A DNA stretch of 53,263 nucleotides from a virus: IMG/VR virus record IMGVR_UViG_3300036852_000419, positions 1 through 53,263 of that record; one strand, given 5' to 3'. The notes beneath the pieces were generated by a model. The model did not search any database. It was not told the DNA's origin and saw only the letters and a program-made list of their open reading frames with translations. Shown piece by piece: positions 31,723 through 40,731 of the stretch (position 1 is its first letter; each line of letters starts with the position of its first letter). Both the position numbers and the translations under genes were made by a program.

Positions 31723-32387
31723 CACCGAATCTTCAAGTAGTGGTGCTCGCGCATGGGAATGGAGTGGCTGCGTTCAGACAGCACGAGAAATTCTGGCTCG
31801 CGCACAAAGCTCCGCTGCTCGTGATCTGTCCTGAAAATGATCCTCTGAAGTCTTCACACGAGACTCACAAGGTCGCACAGGCAGCGCACAGCGGAGAGCA
31901 GGCAGCGCAGCGTCTTGGCGACATGCTTTATCTCTTAGAAGCGCGTTCGTGGGATCAGTGCATTATCTATGAGTATGATAGCTTTCTGCTGACACCGCGA
32001 TTGCCAGAGCCTCACGGACTCTATGGCATCACATTCCGCAACCAGGAAGCTCCCAAGTTTATGGCTCCGACCTATGTGAATCCGCCGTGGTTTGTGGATA
32101 GGAGGTCGTTTGATCTAATGATGGCAAAAGCGAAAGCTTATCCGACGGTGAAGGAGCTGGGGTTTGCGGATAGGTTCATCTCAGCGCTCGCTTTCCTAGC
32201 AGGCATCCCGATTCTCTCTTATGATCCTCCCGGCTATAGCAAAGGCACGATCACTTATAGTGATCTTCCACATCTGGATGCGCGGATCAAATATGACCAC
32301 TGCTATGCTTTCCATGGCATCAAACAGAGCTTCGTGCTCAAAGCGATAGAAGACTTCTGGGATGAAGCGAATCCACTCGCAACGTGA
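31719..32387 (+). CDS. Glycosyltransferase-like protein (222 aa)
   Basis: Short GT-A-like protein: LQVVVLAHGNGVAAF start, IIYEYDSFLL (about 87-96) as a DxD-like site, and a downstream YDHCYAFHG. It lacks a long acceptor domain, so donor type and activity are unsure. Last sugar-transfer gene before the portal. Confidence 0.55.
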   Translation: MTPNLQVVVLAHGNGVAAFRQHEKFWLAHKAPLLVICPENDPLKSSHETHKVAQAAHSGEQAAQRLGDMLYLLEARSWDQCIIYEYDSFLLTPRLPEPHGLYGITFRNQEAPKFMAPTYVNPPWFVDRRSFDLMMAKAKAYPTVKELGFADRFISALAFLAGIPILSYDPPGYSKGTITYSDLPHLDARIKYDHCYAFHGIKQSFVLKAIEDFWDEANPLAT

Positions 32388-32396
32388 CATGAGCCT

Positions 32397-32588
32397 ATGA
32401 TCCGAGCAAAAATCGATCCCATGTTAGCTGAAGTCAGTCGCTACGATCTCGTAGTCTGGCTAAATCGAAACTGGTCGAACATCGGTCTGTGGTTACTACA
32501 TGGGAAACGGATCTACCTCGCTGACCCCACTGTCAAACGCGTTACCATCGGTCTCACGGTTACAGTTGTGGAACGCAAGAAATCCTGA
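32397..32588 (+). CDS. Hypothetical protein (63 aa)
   Basis: ATG nine bases after the glycosyltransferase stop. Trp-rich middle (YDLVVWLNRNWSNIGLWLLHG) and a beta-like end (VTIGLTVTVVERKKS). No family is recognised. Confidence 0.55.
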   Translation: MIRAKIDPMLAEVSRYDLVVWLNRNWSNIGLWLLHGKRIYLADPTVKRVTIGLTVTVVERKKS

Positions 32589-32600
32589 TACCTTCCTCCA

Positions 32601-34967
32601 ATGCGCTTCAAAGATGCTGACAAGATCCACACCGCGCTGGAGTCCATGCGCTTGGCAAATTATCCGTGCGCGCTGAACCGGGCGAAGGTCAATGACCTGT
32701 TCAACGGGAATCCGCCGTGGAGCGAGGATGAGAGGCAAAAGAATAAGATTTTTCACAACGCGAATCCGCTCTATGGGACGAGGATTGCGCACAGCGCGCG
32801 CACGAACCTGAACAACGCTTTTCTGAAGCCAGGGAACTATTTCAAGGTCTCGCTCGATGCGCCTCTGAGTCTCGTCCCCCGTCACAAGCGCGACGAGTGG
32901 GGACGAGTGATCACTGCCGAGATCAATCGCTTGCTCAAGCGCCAGCAGCAGTTCAATGACATGTGGGATCAGACGAACGCGCAAGTCGTGCTGCATGGGC
33001 TGGGGCCAGTGTGGTGGAGCCAGAATCAGGAGAATCCGCTGCCACGGTCGATTGGCATCGAAGACGTGCTCGTGCCTGCGCAGACCTTGCTCGATTTCTC
33101 GAATCTGGAGTTCTTCGGAATCTATCGCCAGTGGACCTATGCGGAGCTGTTTGATATGACGCATGGGCGCGCGACAGATCCTGGCTGGAACATGCCGCTG
33201 GTGAAGCAGCTTCTTGAAACCCTCGGCAAACAAGACCTCCAGAGCATCGTGATGGGCAATCGCTGGCTGATGCCAGAGAAACTGAGCGAGGATCTGAAGG
33301 AAAACGCGGGACTCTTCATGACATCTGCCGCGCCGACGCTCTTCGTCTGGGACTTCTATTTCCGCGACTACAGCGAGAGCGATGACAGCGATCAGTTCTG
33401 GAACCGGCGCGTGGTGCTGGATTATCAGCAAATGCAACCGGAGGCGATGCGCTCGGCGCTCAGCAGCACTGCGAAAACGAACTTCCTTTACACGAAGGAT
33501 AAGTATGTCGATGCGCTCTCGCAAGCGATTCACTGGCAGGTTGGGAATTGCTCGAACGTCGCACCGTTTCGCTACTACAGCGTGCGCTCGCTGGGCTTCT
33601 TGCTTTACGCGGTGCTCCAGATCCAGAACCGTCACTACAACCGCTTCATGGACAGCGCGAGCGGGAACCTACTGGAGCTTTTCAGGAACGTGGGCGAGGA
33701 TGACAGAGAGCGCCTGGAAAAGGTGGATCTCTATCACATGGGGATTGTGCCAGACGGACTCTCTTTCGTGACAGCAGCAGAGCGCCACGAGATCAACGAG
33801 CCGCTGCAACAGATGGCCTTTGCGATGAACAAGCAGCTCATGGGTGAGAGCAGCAGCACTTACATGCCTGAGGTGGACACGGGCACTGAAAAGGAACGCA
33901 CCTTGGGTGAGGCACAGATTGCGCTTCAAACGAGTGTGAGCCTTGCGAACGGGCTACTGAACCAGGGCTATAATCGCGCGGTGCATCTTTATCGTGAGAG
34001 CTGTCGGAGGTTCTGCATGAAAGGGACCAAGAACAAGCTCGCGAAGGAGTTTCAGGAGCGTTGCCAAGTGAACGGCGTGCCGCGCGAAGTGCTCGACATT
34101 CAACACTGGGACGTGGAACCTGAGCGCGTGCTGGGCGGCGGGAACAAAGCGGTCGAGGGTATGCAAGCGAACCGGCTGATGGCCGCGAAGGGACAGTATG
34201 ATCCGGATGCGCAAAGACAGATCTTGAGAATCTACACCGAGGCGAACACTGATGATCCCAAGCTGGCTGAGCTGCTCGTGCCGATGGATGAGAAGCCTAT
34301 CAGTGACGCGACACAGCTCGCGACTCTCGCAATGGGCTCGCTCATGGCTGGGCTGCCGGTCGTGCAAAAGCGCGGTATCGCTCACGTGGACTATGTGCAG
34401 ACTATGCTTCAGCTGACTGGACAGGTGCTCCAGCAGATCGAGCAGCTCTTTGAGGTGCCTCAGAGCATGAGCATCAGGATACAGAAAATTGGTGGCCTGG
34501 CGAACGCTTTGGAGCACGTGAAAGAGCATCTGGATATGATCGCGCCGGACCCGACGGCGAAGGAGCAGGTGAGGCAATTTGAGGAGGAGTTGATGAGACA
34601 GGGAAGCGCATTGCAAGGGTTTGCTCAGCAGACGACTGAGGAGATGGAAGCGGCGAACCCGCAAGCGCAGGATGAAGAGGCGGCGAAAGCGCAAGCGAAG
34701 ATTCAAGCGATGATGCTGGAGGCTCAGACACGTGCAGCCAACAAGGACGCTGACGCAGCTCAAAAGCGCGAGCACAAGGATGCTCAGTGGACCTCTGAAG
34801 AACGCCGTCGCGACGCGAAACAAGCGCTGGAACTTGAGCGCAAGCGAGAGCTTCTTTCTGCTGATGTCGAAAGTAAATTGATTCAAACCCAGGCTGATGT
34901 CGCCGCGAAGGATCTCACTACTGAGGCTGAGATAAGGCGTCCCAAACCCGCGAAAGGAAGTGACTAA
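32601..34967 (+). CDS. Portal protein
   Basis: 788 residues, immediately before small genes and a scaffold-like gene. The N-terminal 600 residues mix strands and helices with many Trp/Tyr (NPPWSEDERQKNKIF, VLHGLGPVWWSQ, FYFRDYSESDDSDQFW), as in podovirus portals. From about 630 on it is a long Gln/Glu/Ala coiled coil that could form the inner barrel. Portals form the dodecameric ring through which TerL pumps DNA. It is longer than T7 gp8 (about 536), mainly by the C-terminal coil. Confidence 0.72.
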   Translation: MRFKDADKIHTALESMRLANYPCALNRAKVNDLFNGNPPWSEDERQKNKIFHNANPLYGTRIAHSARTNLNNAFLKPGNYFKVSLDAPLSLVPRHKRDEWGRVITAEINRLLKRQQQFNDMWDQTNAQVVLHGLGPVWWSQNQENPLPRSIGIEDVLVPAQTLLDFSNLEFFGIYRQWTYAELFDMTHGRATDPGWNMPLVKQLLETLGKQDLQSIVMGNRWLMPEKLSEDLKENAGLFMTSAAPTLFVWDFYFRDYSESDDSDQFWNRRVVLDYQQMQPEAMRSALSSTAKTNFLYTKDKYVDALSQAIHWQVGNCSNVAPFRYYSVRSLGFLLYAVLQIQNRHYNRFMDSASGNLLELFRNVGEDDRERLEKVDLYHMGIVPDGLSFVTAAERHEINEPLQQMAFAMNKQLMGESSSTYMPEVDTGTEKERTLGEAQIALQTSVSLANGLLNQGYNRAVHLYRESCRRFCMKGTKNKLAKEFQERCQVNGVPREVLDIQHWDVEPERVLGGGNKAVEGMQANRLMAAKGQYDPDAQRQILRIYTEANTDDPKLAELLVPMDEKPISDATQLATLAMGSLMAGLPVVQKRGIAHVDYVQTMLQLTGQVLQQIEQLFEVPQSMSIRIQKIGGLANALEHVKEHLDMIAPDPTAKEQVRQFEEELMRQGSALQGFAQQTTEEMEAANPQAQDEEAAKAQAKIQAMMLEAQTRAANKDADAAQKREHKDAQWTSEERRRDAKQALELERKRELLSADVESKLIQTQADVAAKDLTTEAEIRRPKPAKGSD

Positions 34968-34973
34968 ACGATT

Positions 34974-35129
34974 ATGAGTAGTGAACACATGCCTGAAATT
35001 AGACTCACGCGCCACGATCCTGACGTTCTCGGACGTGCCGCTTATGACGCTTACTGCGAAACACGTGATTGGAAATCTTTTCGAGGTGAGCCTTTACCTC
35101 AGTGGTCGGACGATGAATTGAATCCTTAG
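34974..35129 (+). CDS. Small acidic protein (51 aa)
   Basis: ATG six bases after the portal stop; ends three bases before the next ATG. HDPDVLGRAAYDAYCETRDW, then PLPQWSDDELNP. The pattern recalls small phage proteins often seen near structural genes, of unknown role. Confidence 0.6.
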   Translation: MSSEHMPEIRLTRHDPDVLGRAAYDAYCETRDWKSFRGEPLPQWSDDELNP

Positions 35130-35132
35130 ACC

Positions 35133-35453
35133 ATGCCCCTCCCCTCACCCAAATCCCGCTTTCTCTCCGACCCCAAGCGAGCTGAACGCTGGGCTGATCT
35201 CGTGGCGAGTGCTGAGTTTCAGCTCGCGCTTGATCACGCGCTGCTTCAGATGCTCTACGAGGGCACAACGCTGCCTCCGGTTTATGACGCACAAGCCAGA
35301 GCGCATCAGCTCGACGGTGCAAAGCGACTGTCTTTGATTCTTCAGCGCCTCGGAGAGCGAGAGCTGCCGGGAGAGAAAGCCCCTGAGACGATTCTTGATT
35401 ACCGGCCTGCGAAAGTGCCAGCGCATTTGCAGCCAGCGAAACCACAACCATAA
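35133..35453 (+). CDS. Hypothetical helical protein (106 aa)
   Basis: Helix-rich middle (AERWADLVASAEFQLALDHALLQM), Pro/Lys-rich tail. Similar-sized proteins commonly follow portal genes in podovirus-like genomes. It could be a small structural or assembly factor; no motif decides. Confidence 0.6.
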   Translation: MPLPSPKSRFLSDPKRAERWADLVASAEFQLALDHALLQMLYEGTTLPPVYDAQARAHQLDGAKRLSLILQRLGERELPGEKAPETILDYRPAKVPAHLQPAKPQP

Positions 35454-35455
35454 CT

Positions 35456-35611
35456 ATGCAACGCTTACTCACTAAACTTCAGATTCTCTATTGGATACGC
35501 CCTATTCGCAGATTGCTACACCGAGCCAAGCATCTTCATTACTGGACGCAGCCGGGTCAGCGATTCTTTCGTTGCACTGACTGCGGTCATCACTGGTCTC
35601 GACCTGAATGA
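35456..35611 (+). CDS. Small basic zinc-knuckle protein (51 aa)
   Basis: ATG two bases after the preceding stop. Very basic N-terminal part (YWIRPIRRLLHRAKHLHYW), then FRCTDCGHHWSR with CxxC and two His, a plausible single zinc knuckle. The stop overlaps the next ATG as ATGA. Confidence 0.55.
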   Translation: MQRLLTKLQILYWIRPIRRLLHRAKHLHYWTQPGQRFFRCTDCGHHWSRPE

Positions 35612-35679
35612 ACGAGATCGAAAAGGCTACACGCAATCTGATGAAGTTCTTAGAGAACTCCGGGACCACTGCGGATTAG
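35608..35679 (+). CDS. Possible 23-residue peptide
   Basis: ATGA overlap with the previous gene; one short helix (EIEKATRNLMKFLEN). No other support. Confidence 0.3.
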   Translation: MNEIEKATRNLMKFLENSGTTAD

Positions 35680-35710
35680 CCGATTGACTTGATTGCACGA
35701 AACCGAAGCA

Positions 35711-35881
35711 ATGAACACCATTCACGAACCCGAAAACATACTCAAGCTATATTGGTGTCCCACTTGTGATCGCACTAATCGAACCGTGCGTCTTGGTCGC
35801 AAACATTATGCACGTGGCAAACTCTGCCCAGGAGAGCCTGTCACACTAATCTATAAGCTAGTTCAATCCCCAACCCACTGA
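35711..35881 (+). CDS. Zinc-knuckle protein (56 aa)
   Basis: ATG at 35711 preferred over a TTG 18 bases upstream. WCPTCDRTNRT and a later CPG (Cys15, Cys18, Cys39) fit a small zinc site. It lies directly before the scaffold-like gene. Function is unknown. Confidence 0.55.
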   Translation: MNTIHEPENILKLYWCPTCDRTNRTVRLGRKHYARGKLCPGEPVTLIYKLVQSPTH

Positions 35882-35888
35882 ACCCACC

Positions 35889-37229
35889 ATGCCAGGCATA
35901 GCACAACCACCAGGAATTCCTTCCATTGACCCCACGCCGGGACCGAACGACATCACGAGCTTTGAGCAGGCGCAGGCTCTGAGCACAGCGCCGGAGAGAA
36001 GCGCAACGCCGGAGCCGGGAGGGAGAAGTGCGCCTGCTGCTTCTGCGCCCGCAGCCCCCGCCAAAGAGATCCAGCTCTCCGCTCCACGCGACGAGAACAA
36101 GCCGGATCAGTTCCCACAGAGCGTGTGGGATGATCTGGATAAGATTGCGAAGCCAGAAACGAAGACTGAGGCGAAGGCTGAAGCGCCCGCTGCGGAGGCA
36201 ACTGAGACCACGCCCGCCACCGAGCCTTCCACCCCCGACCCCACTCTCGAAGCCGATCTCGACAAGCAAGCGAACGCTTTCAAGACTCCCAAGGAACTGC
36301 GCAACGCTTACAAAGAGACTCTGAAGCGCGAGCGGGCGCTGGCGGCGGAACGAGAGAGCCTCACGAAGCGCGTGACCGAGTTCGAAGCTAAGCTCAAGAA
36401 CGGCGACCCGGAGCAGGTCAAGGCTCTGAGCACTGAGCTGGAAACGCTGCGCAAGGATCGTGAAGCGCTGCTCTCGCGAGTCAAAGCTCTCGACTTCACC
36501 CAGCATCCAGAATTCCACGACAAATATGTCCAACCGCTCGCCAAAGAGCTAGGCAAAGCTTATGCGTTCGTGAAAGAGCTGAAGCTGAACGACGATGCCA
36601 CGGGCACGCAACGTGCAGCCACGGAGAGCGATTTCAAGCAACTCCTAGGACTCCCGGCACAGGAGGCGGGTGAGCTGGCTGAGAAGCTCTTTGGGAGATA
36701 TGCGGCGACGCGGGTGCTCAATCACCGCGACCGCGTGATCGAGCTGAAGACCGCTGAGAACGAAGCACGCGCGGAAGCCTCGAAGCTCGCTGACGAGAGC
36801 CAACAGCGCGCGAGCGTAGAGAACACTCAAGCGCACCAGAAGCGCATGGCAGTGTATCAGAGTCGACGCACAGAGATCGAGACAAAGCATGCGGATCTGT
36901 TCAAGGCGAAAGAGAATGACACAGAGGCGCTGAAAGTGCTAGAGAGCGGACGGCAACTCGCACAGCTTTTGGAAGACGAGAGCATCGACGATGAAAGCCG
37001 CACGAAGATCGCAACGGACCTCCGCATGCGTGGCGAAGCCTTTGGTCACGTCGTGCTCCAGCGAAACCGGGCTCAGGCTCAGCTCGCTGAAGCGCTCAAG
37101 AAGCTAGCTGCCTACGAAAAGAGTGCTCCGCGAGATGGCGACGCGCCCACGCAACTTCCGGGAGACGCGCCTGTGGACCCGATGGAGAAGAGCTTGAGAG
37201 GACTGGAGAGGATCGCGAGACCAGTTTGA
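35889..37229 (+). CDS. Scaffold-like protein
   Basis: 446 residues. Disordered Ala/Pro/Glu start (about 1-125), then long coiled-coil helices (TLKRERALAAERESLTKRV, KNGDPEQVKALSTELE) and an acidic, Pro-containing tail (about 415-435). That is the usual look of capsid scaffolding proteins, which template procapsid assembly. Its place after the portal supports the call. The major capsid gene, normally next, is instead on the opposite strand 6 kb away. Confidence 0.6.
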   Translation: MPGIAQPPGIPSIDPTPGPNDITSFEQAQALSTAPERSATPEPGGRSAPAASAPAAPAKEIQLSAPRDENKPDQFPQSVWDDLDKIAKPETKTEAKAEAPAAEATETTPATEPSTPDPTLEADLDKQANAFKTPKELRNAYKETLKRERALAAERESLTKRVTEFEAKLKNGDPEQVKALSTELETLRKDREALLSRVKALDFTQHPEFHDKYVQPLAKELGKAYAFVKELKLNDDATGTQRAATESDFKQLLGLPAQEAGELAEKLFGRYAATRVLNHRDRVIELKTAENEARAEASKLADESQQRASVENTQAHQKRMAVYQSRRTEIETKHADLFKAKENDTEALKVLESGRQLAQLLEDESIDDESRTKIATDLRMRGEAFGHVVLQRNRAQAQLAEALKKLAAYEKSAPRDGDAPTQLPGDAPVDPMEKSLRGLERIARPV

Positions 37230-37337
37230 AAGCGAGGTGATACCTGGTGTGGCCTTTTCCGAATCAAGATCCGAAACTGAATGATAAAGGTCCCGTGCCC
37301 ATAGCGGGGTCGCGCATCCGCTCTATCAAACACGCCC

Positions 37338-37433
37338 TCAGCTCCTCGGCGGCTCCTTGCAAGTGAGCGTGATAGTAATGATCGCGCCCACTCCGACGCC
37401 TGCCAAAAAGCTCGCTATCAGGAGCCAGATCAT
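37338..37433 (-). CDS. Small membrane peptide (31 aa)
   Basis: Starts in an ATGA overlap with the upstream 87-residue gene. One hydrophobic helix (MIWLLIASFLAGVGVGAIIT) and a short polar tail. Last gene of the minus-strand lysis-type cluster; could be a second holin or antiholin. Confidence 0.5.
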   Translation of the reverse strand: MIWLLIASFLAGVGVGAIITITLTCKEPPRS

Positions 37434-37693
37434 TTTCTGAGTGCAGTAGCGGGTGTCGAATCCAAGCGTTTCAAGCGCTCATCTATCCTCACCAGAATTT
37501 CATGATCAATGTCCCGCTTCTCGCGAATCTCAGTGATAGCTTTCCAAGCGAGCGCATTGTTCGTCACGATAGCTTTCTCGGCAAGCTCAAGTCGATAAGG
37601 AATGATCGCCCAGGCTCCGATAGCGCCCAGAATACCTGCTAGGAGAGCAAGCAGCTTTGCAGCTGACATGAAAGATGGTTTGGAGTCAGTCAT
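37430..37693 (-). CDS. Membrane-anchored coiled-coil protein, possible inner-membrane spanin
   Basis: 87 residues: hydrophobic helix (about 10-32, SAAKLLALLAGILGAIGAW) then a charged helix (about 35-78, ITEIREKRDIDHEILVRIDERLK). That topology fits an i-spanin, and the neighbouring lipoprotein would be its partner. In diderm-host phages spanins fuse inner and outer membranes at lysis. A holin accessory is an alternative. Confidence 0.45.
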   Translation of the reverse strand: MTDSKPSFMSAAKLLALLAGILGAIGAWAIIPYRLELAEKAIVTNNALAWKAITEIREKRDIDHEILVRIDERLKRLDSTPATALRK

Positions 37694-37902
37694 TGCCGTT
37701 TGATCGTGATGGTGCCATCTGGCGCGATAGTAGTCACACTGTTAGTGCCGGGGTTCGCACGTTGAAGTGAGACATTGCCGTAGATGGTCGTGACGCGCAT
37801 ATTGACCGTAGCGGTGTCTTTGGAGAGCGCACGAAGCAACGGAGCCGTGGAGCACCCGCTAAGGAGCAGGAGACTGAAGAGCAATAACAGGTGTAGTTTC
37901 AT
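37690..37902 (-). CDS. Small lipoprotein, possible outer-membrane spanin
   Basis: 70 residues with a signal peptide ending in lipobox LLSGC (Cys17), followed by a short beta-like part (TTIYGNVSLQ, VTTIAPDGTITIKRQ). Small lipoproteins in phage lysis clusters are usually o-spanins. The C-terminal part is more beta-rich than usual. Its start lies inside the upstream gene, a common spanin arrangement. Confidence 0.5.
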   Translation of the reverse strand: MKLHLLLLFSLLLLSGCSTAPLLRALSKDTATVNMRVTTIYGNVSLQRANPGTNSVTTIAPDGTITIKRQ

Positions 37903-38158
37903 TCTGAACTTTCTCAGCGTGCTGGCTGACAGACTGGTCTATAAACGTGCGCAACGTGGTCAAACCGACAATGAGCACTGTCAGCGCTGACTTGAACCAG
38001 TCTAGCCAGTGCATGTTCGCGAGCTGATCTGCGCTCAGGCCATCCATCTCGCTAAGCGCTGCCGTGAGAGTCGCGATAGCCATATAGAGCCCGCCACGAA
38101 AGATCACCGGCCACCAGAGCACTGTGCTAGCTGTGCTACGCTTAAGGAATTCAGTCAT
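37859..38158 (-). CDS. Holin-like membrane protein
   Basis: 99 residues with two likely membrane segments: about 13-35 (TVLWWPVIFRGGLYMAIATL) and about 55-72 (WFKSALTVLIVGLTTLRT), ending in a polar tail. Two-helix proteins of this size in lysis clusters are often holins. ATGA coupling to the fibre-like gene upstream. Confidence 0.55.
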   Translation of the reverse strand: MTEFLKRSTASTVLWWPVIFRGGLYMAIATLTAALSEMDGLSADQLANMHWLDWFKSALTVLIVGLTTLRTFIDQSVSQHAEKVQNETTPVIALQSPAP

Positions 38159-38610
38159 TGGATGAGATAGCTAAAAGTGAAATACATGGCACGATTCACA
38201 GGATCTATAGCTGTGAATTCGAGTTGAGCACGATCATTAGCAGAATCCGCATAGATAGCTGAAGCCTGACCGGAAATCTCGGTTGAAACCCCCGTGCCGC
38301 CACATTGATTAACTGACGAGAAATTAGATGCCACAGGCAAAGACACACCAAGCTGAGTCGCCACAGGTATCAGTGTGGGATCAATGTCAGCCCGACCTGA
38401 CACAAAAACCATCGATCCAACTCGGCTATACTGACAAACATAAGCTGTCGAAGCTGAGACGTTTGCGACCGCCGTGAGCACGGGCGTATAAGTTCCACTC
38501 GAAACTTGAGCAACATTATTCAGATTATCAACAGAAGTGGCTGAGTGTGCAACCCACCAAAACAGCATAATCGCCAATAAGCCAACCCAGAATATACGCG
38601 AGATTTTCAT
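38155..38610 (-). CDS. Secreted-type fibre-domain protein (151 aa)
   Basis: ATG at 38610 overlaps the stop of the spike gene. The first ~24 residues form a Sec-type signal or membrane anchor (MKISRIFWVGLLAIMLFWWV). The remainder (SGTYTPVLTAVANVSASTAY, VGSMVFVSGRADIDPT) matches a beta-sandwich domain seen at the ends of phage fibres. A signal peptide on such a domain is unexpected for a virion part. Confidence 0.55.
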   Translation of the reverse strand: MKISRIFWVGLLAIMLFWWVAHSATSVDNLNNVAQVSSGTYTPVLTAVANVSASTAYVCQYSRVGSMVFVSGRADIDPTLIPVATQLGVSLPVASNFSSVNQCGGTGVSTEISGQASAIYADSANDRAQLEFTAIDPVNRAMYFTFSYLIQ

Positions 38611-40724
38611 GGACTCGGTTCCATTAGCAACCATGCCACAGTGCTTGTGTCACCGTTTGCGCTGCTTGTGATCGTAAATGACGTTGAGGCTGTGCGCGCG
38701 CTCACTCTCACGAAGCCCACAGTACCTCCGTCTGCGTTGCCAGTGAGAAAGATCCTAGTATTCGCCGTAACGCTTGTGTTGTTTACAACCACGCTAGCCG
38801 GACTTCCACCATCAAGAACAGCGGTTCCCATACGAGCATTGGAGCCCTCCTTAACTCTGAATCCAGCACCAGCTACCGATGTCTGAATATGCGAAATGGC
38901 TGATATTACGCCCGAGCCAGGATCAGATTCAGCACCTACATTAAGACTCCCGTTTATGGCAACTTTAGCTAGAGGAGCCGTAAATCCCCCCACACCTAGA
39001 TTCTGCCCCACGGTACTGATAAATAGATAAAGATTTCCATCTTGTTTAAACTCCGTGATGGTATTAGCTCCAGACGCAGTTGAGTCTGTATGAAGTTCAA
39101 GTGACCCAGTGGCGGAGTTTCCATCGATTTTAGCGAATGGCGTTACACCCGCTCTTTGGAACCTTAAAACAGGCGTGCTGCCGGAAATCACTAAGGTAGC
39201 AGCTGGGTCATTTGTCCCGATACCCACATTAGAGTTTAATTCTATACTTCCTGTGCCTGAAGGAAGAATACTGAAGCTTATATTATCGTCTCCTGAGCCC
39301 GCAGTATCAGCGGCCAAAGTAATGCGGTTAGAAGCGATTGTGGTTTTTAAGCGTTCGTGATTGCCTCCATTGTCATTGAGTCTCTGTGGGGCGTAAACAG
39401 TTCCACCTTGCGGGGTATAAAAATCAGGTGTGAGAAAGACCCCTTGGTCTAATAAAGTTTGAAACCATGCATTAGTAGCCGTTCCGACACAGTCGGAAAA
39501 CAGTGAAGGAATCGAAAATATCCCACCACTGACGGTATTATTCGACGCAAATACAATAGGGCGATGTGTGGCGGTCCATGCAGTTGACCATTTTCCACCT
39601 GTGATCTGTGTATTAATCAATAATCTATTTCGATTTGCACCGCGAACAGATGGGGTTGCAAAATCCCATGCTAAGCCAAGTCTGAATAGATCATAAGTTA
39701 TAGACTCACTAAACATCTGATCAAAACAAATACTCCTAGTTCCTGTTTCATCCCCTTGATTCAAAGGATCTATATGAACCCCAACCAAACATGATTCTAT
39801 TCTAGGAGTCGTGAAAATCTGATTCGACACTCTGGTCGTGTTATCTGTAGTCAGAATTAGTATTCCGTAATGGCATTGCTGTGCTGCAAATCCCGTCCAG
39901 TTCGCAAGAGATGAATTTCCGTCGCAATGCAATCCTATAAAATTATCCATGCTGGCAACCTTCGTTGCGTTGACCGGAAACGCAAACTCTGTCCTCAACC
40001 CTTTATAGCAACGACGTATAAGAATGTTATCCAATCTGACATCAAGCGCATTTAACACTTCCAGACCAACTGTAGTGGTTGTATTAGTGACTACACCTAT
40101 GGGATTTGAGGGCTCAGGACCGAGAATGTAGAGATTTCGAATTGCTGTAAATCCGCGTTCATTCACGTTGGCGGCTGACGTAGCTCCTATTTTAAGAAGG
40201 CTCCCAGAAGTTAATCCAGAAGCTGAAAAATCAAGCGTAGCTCCGTTGCCTTCAATGACCCAGGTTTGAACCGGGCTATTCACAGAGTCACTCTGGAGAG
40301 TTTTTACTGAAGTTAGAACGTAAGTCTTTGGTTGAAGTTTTAAAGTGGTTCCGTTAGTGCGCAGAAAATCTAACCCAGCTTGAAATGCTGAATCCCCAGA
40401 GCCGAAATATTCTGGAAATACCTCACCATCAAATTGTCTTATCCATCTCCCTGCTACTCCCGTGGACGGAAATACTATGCCGAGATTCGTGGCTGTGACG
40501 CTTGCAGGAGTGAAAAAGAATAGGCCACCTCCGCCATCATTAGCTGTGACACGGCCTGTAACGAGAGCAGAGAGACGGCTGTTGGCAGGGACGTTCTGCA
40601 CTGTGGCAGCAACCATCTCAGTTACGGTTTGATAACGAACTGTAGGAGTTGTGCCTGTGCCGCCTTGAGATAATGCGAGAATGATGCTCATCGCGAAGAT
40701 AAGCAATGAAGCTAGATGTTTCAT
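38607..40724 (-). CDS. Tailspike-like beta-helix protein with signal peptide
   Basis: 705 residues from the ATG at 40724. Residues 1-20 look like a Sec signal peptide (MKHLASLLIFAMSIILALS). About 80-500 show the right-handed beta-helix style of pectate-lyase-like spikes (FGSGDSAFQAGLDFLRT, TLKLQPKTYVLTS, repeating Asn/Thr/Gly turns). The last ~87 residues share a domain with the 514-residue protein (KEGSNARMGTA). Could degrade host polysaccharide, either as spike or as a secreted depolymerase. The coding DNA is more AT-rich than its neighbours. Confidence 0.68.
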   Translation of the reverse strand: MKHLASLLIFAMSIILALSQGGTGTTPTVRYQTVTEMVAATVQNVPANSRLSALVTGRVTANDGGGGLFFFTPASVTATNLGIVFPSTGVAGRWIRQFDGEVFPEYFGSGDSAFQAGLDFLRTNGTTLKLQPKTYVLTSVKTLQSDSVNSPVQTWVIEGNGATLDFSASGLTSGSLLKIGATSAANVNERGFTAIRNLYILGPEPSNPIGVVTNTTTTVGLEVLNALDVRLDNILIRRCYKGLRTEFAFPVNATKVASMDNFIGLHCDGNSSLANWTGFAAQQCHYGILILTTDNTTRVSNQIFTTPRIESCLVGVHIDPLNQGDETGTRSICFDQMFSESITYDLFRLGLAWDFATPSVRGANRNRLLINTQITGGKWSTAWTATHRPIVFASNNTVSGGIFSIPSLFSDCVGTATNAWFQTLLDQGVFLTPDFYTPQGGTVYAPQRLNDNGGNHERLKTTIASNRITLAADTAGSGDDNISFSILPSGTGSIELNSNVGIGTNDPAATLVISGSTPVLRFQRAGVTPFAKIDGNSATGSLELHTDSTASGANTITEFKQDGNLYLFISTVGQNLGVGGFTAPLAKVAINGSLNVGAESDPGSGVISAISHIQTSVAGAGFRVKEGSNARMGTAVLDGGSPASVVVNNTSVTANTRIFLTGNADGGTVGFVRVSARTASTSFTITSSANGDTSTVAWLLMEPSP

Positions 40725-40731
40725 GTGAAAA

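Noticed and set aside
32496-33635. 379-codon minus-strand frame
   Set aside because: Antisense to the portal gene; length reflects the strong codon bias of that gene.
33954-35015. 353-codon minus-strand frame
   Set aside because: Antisense to the 3' half of the portal gene; Leu/Arg/His-rich shadow composition.
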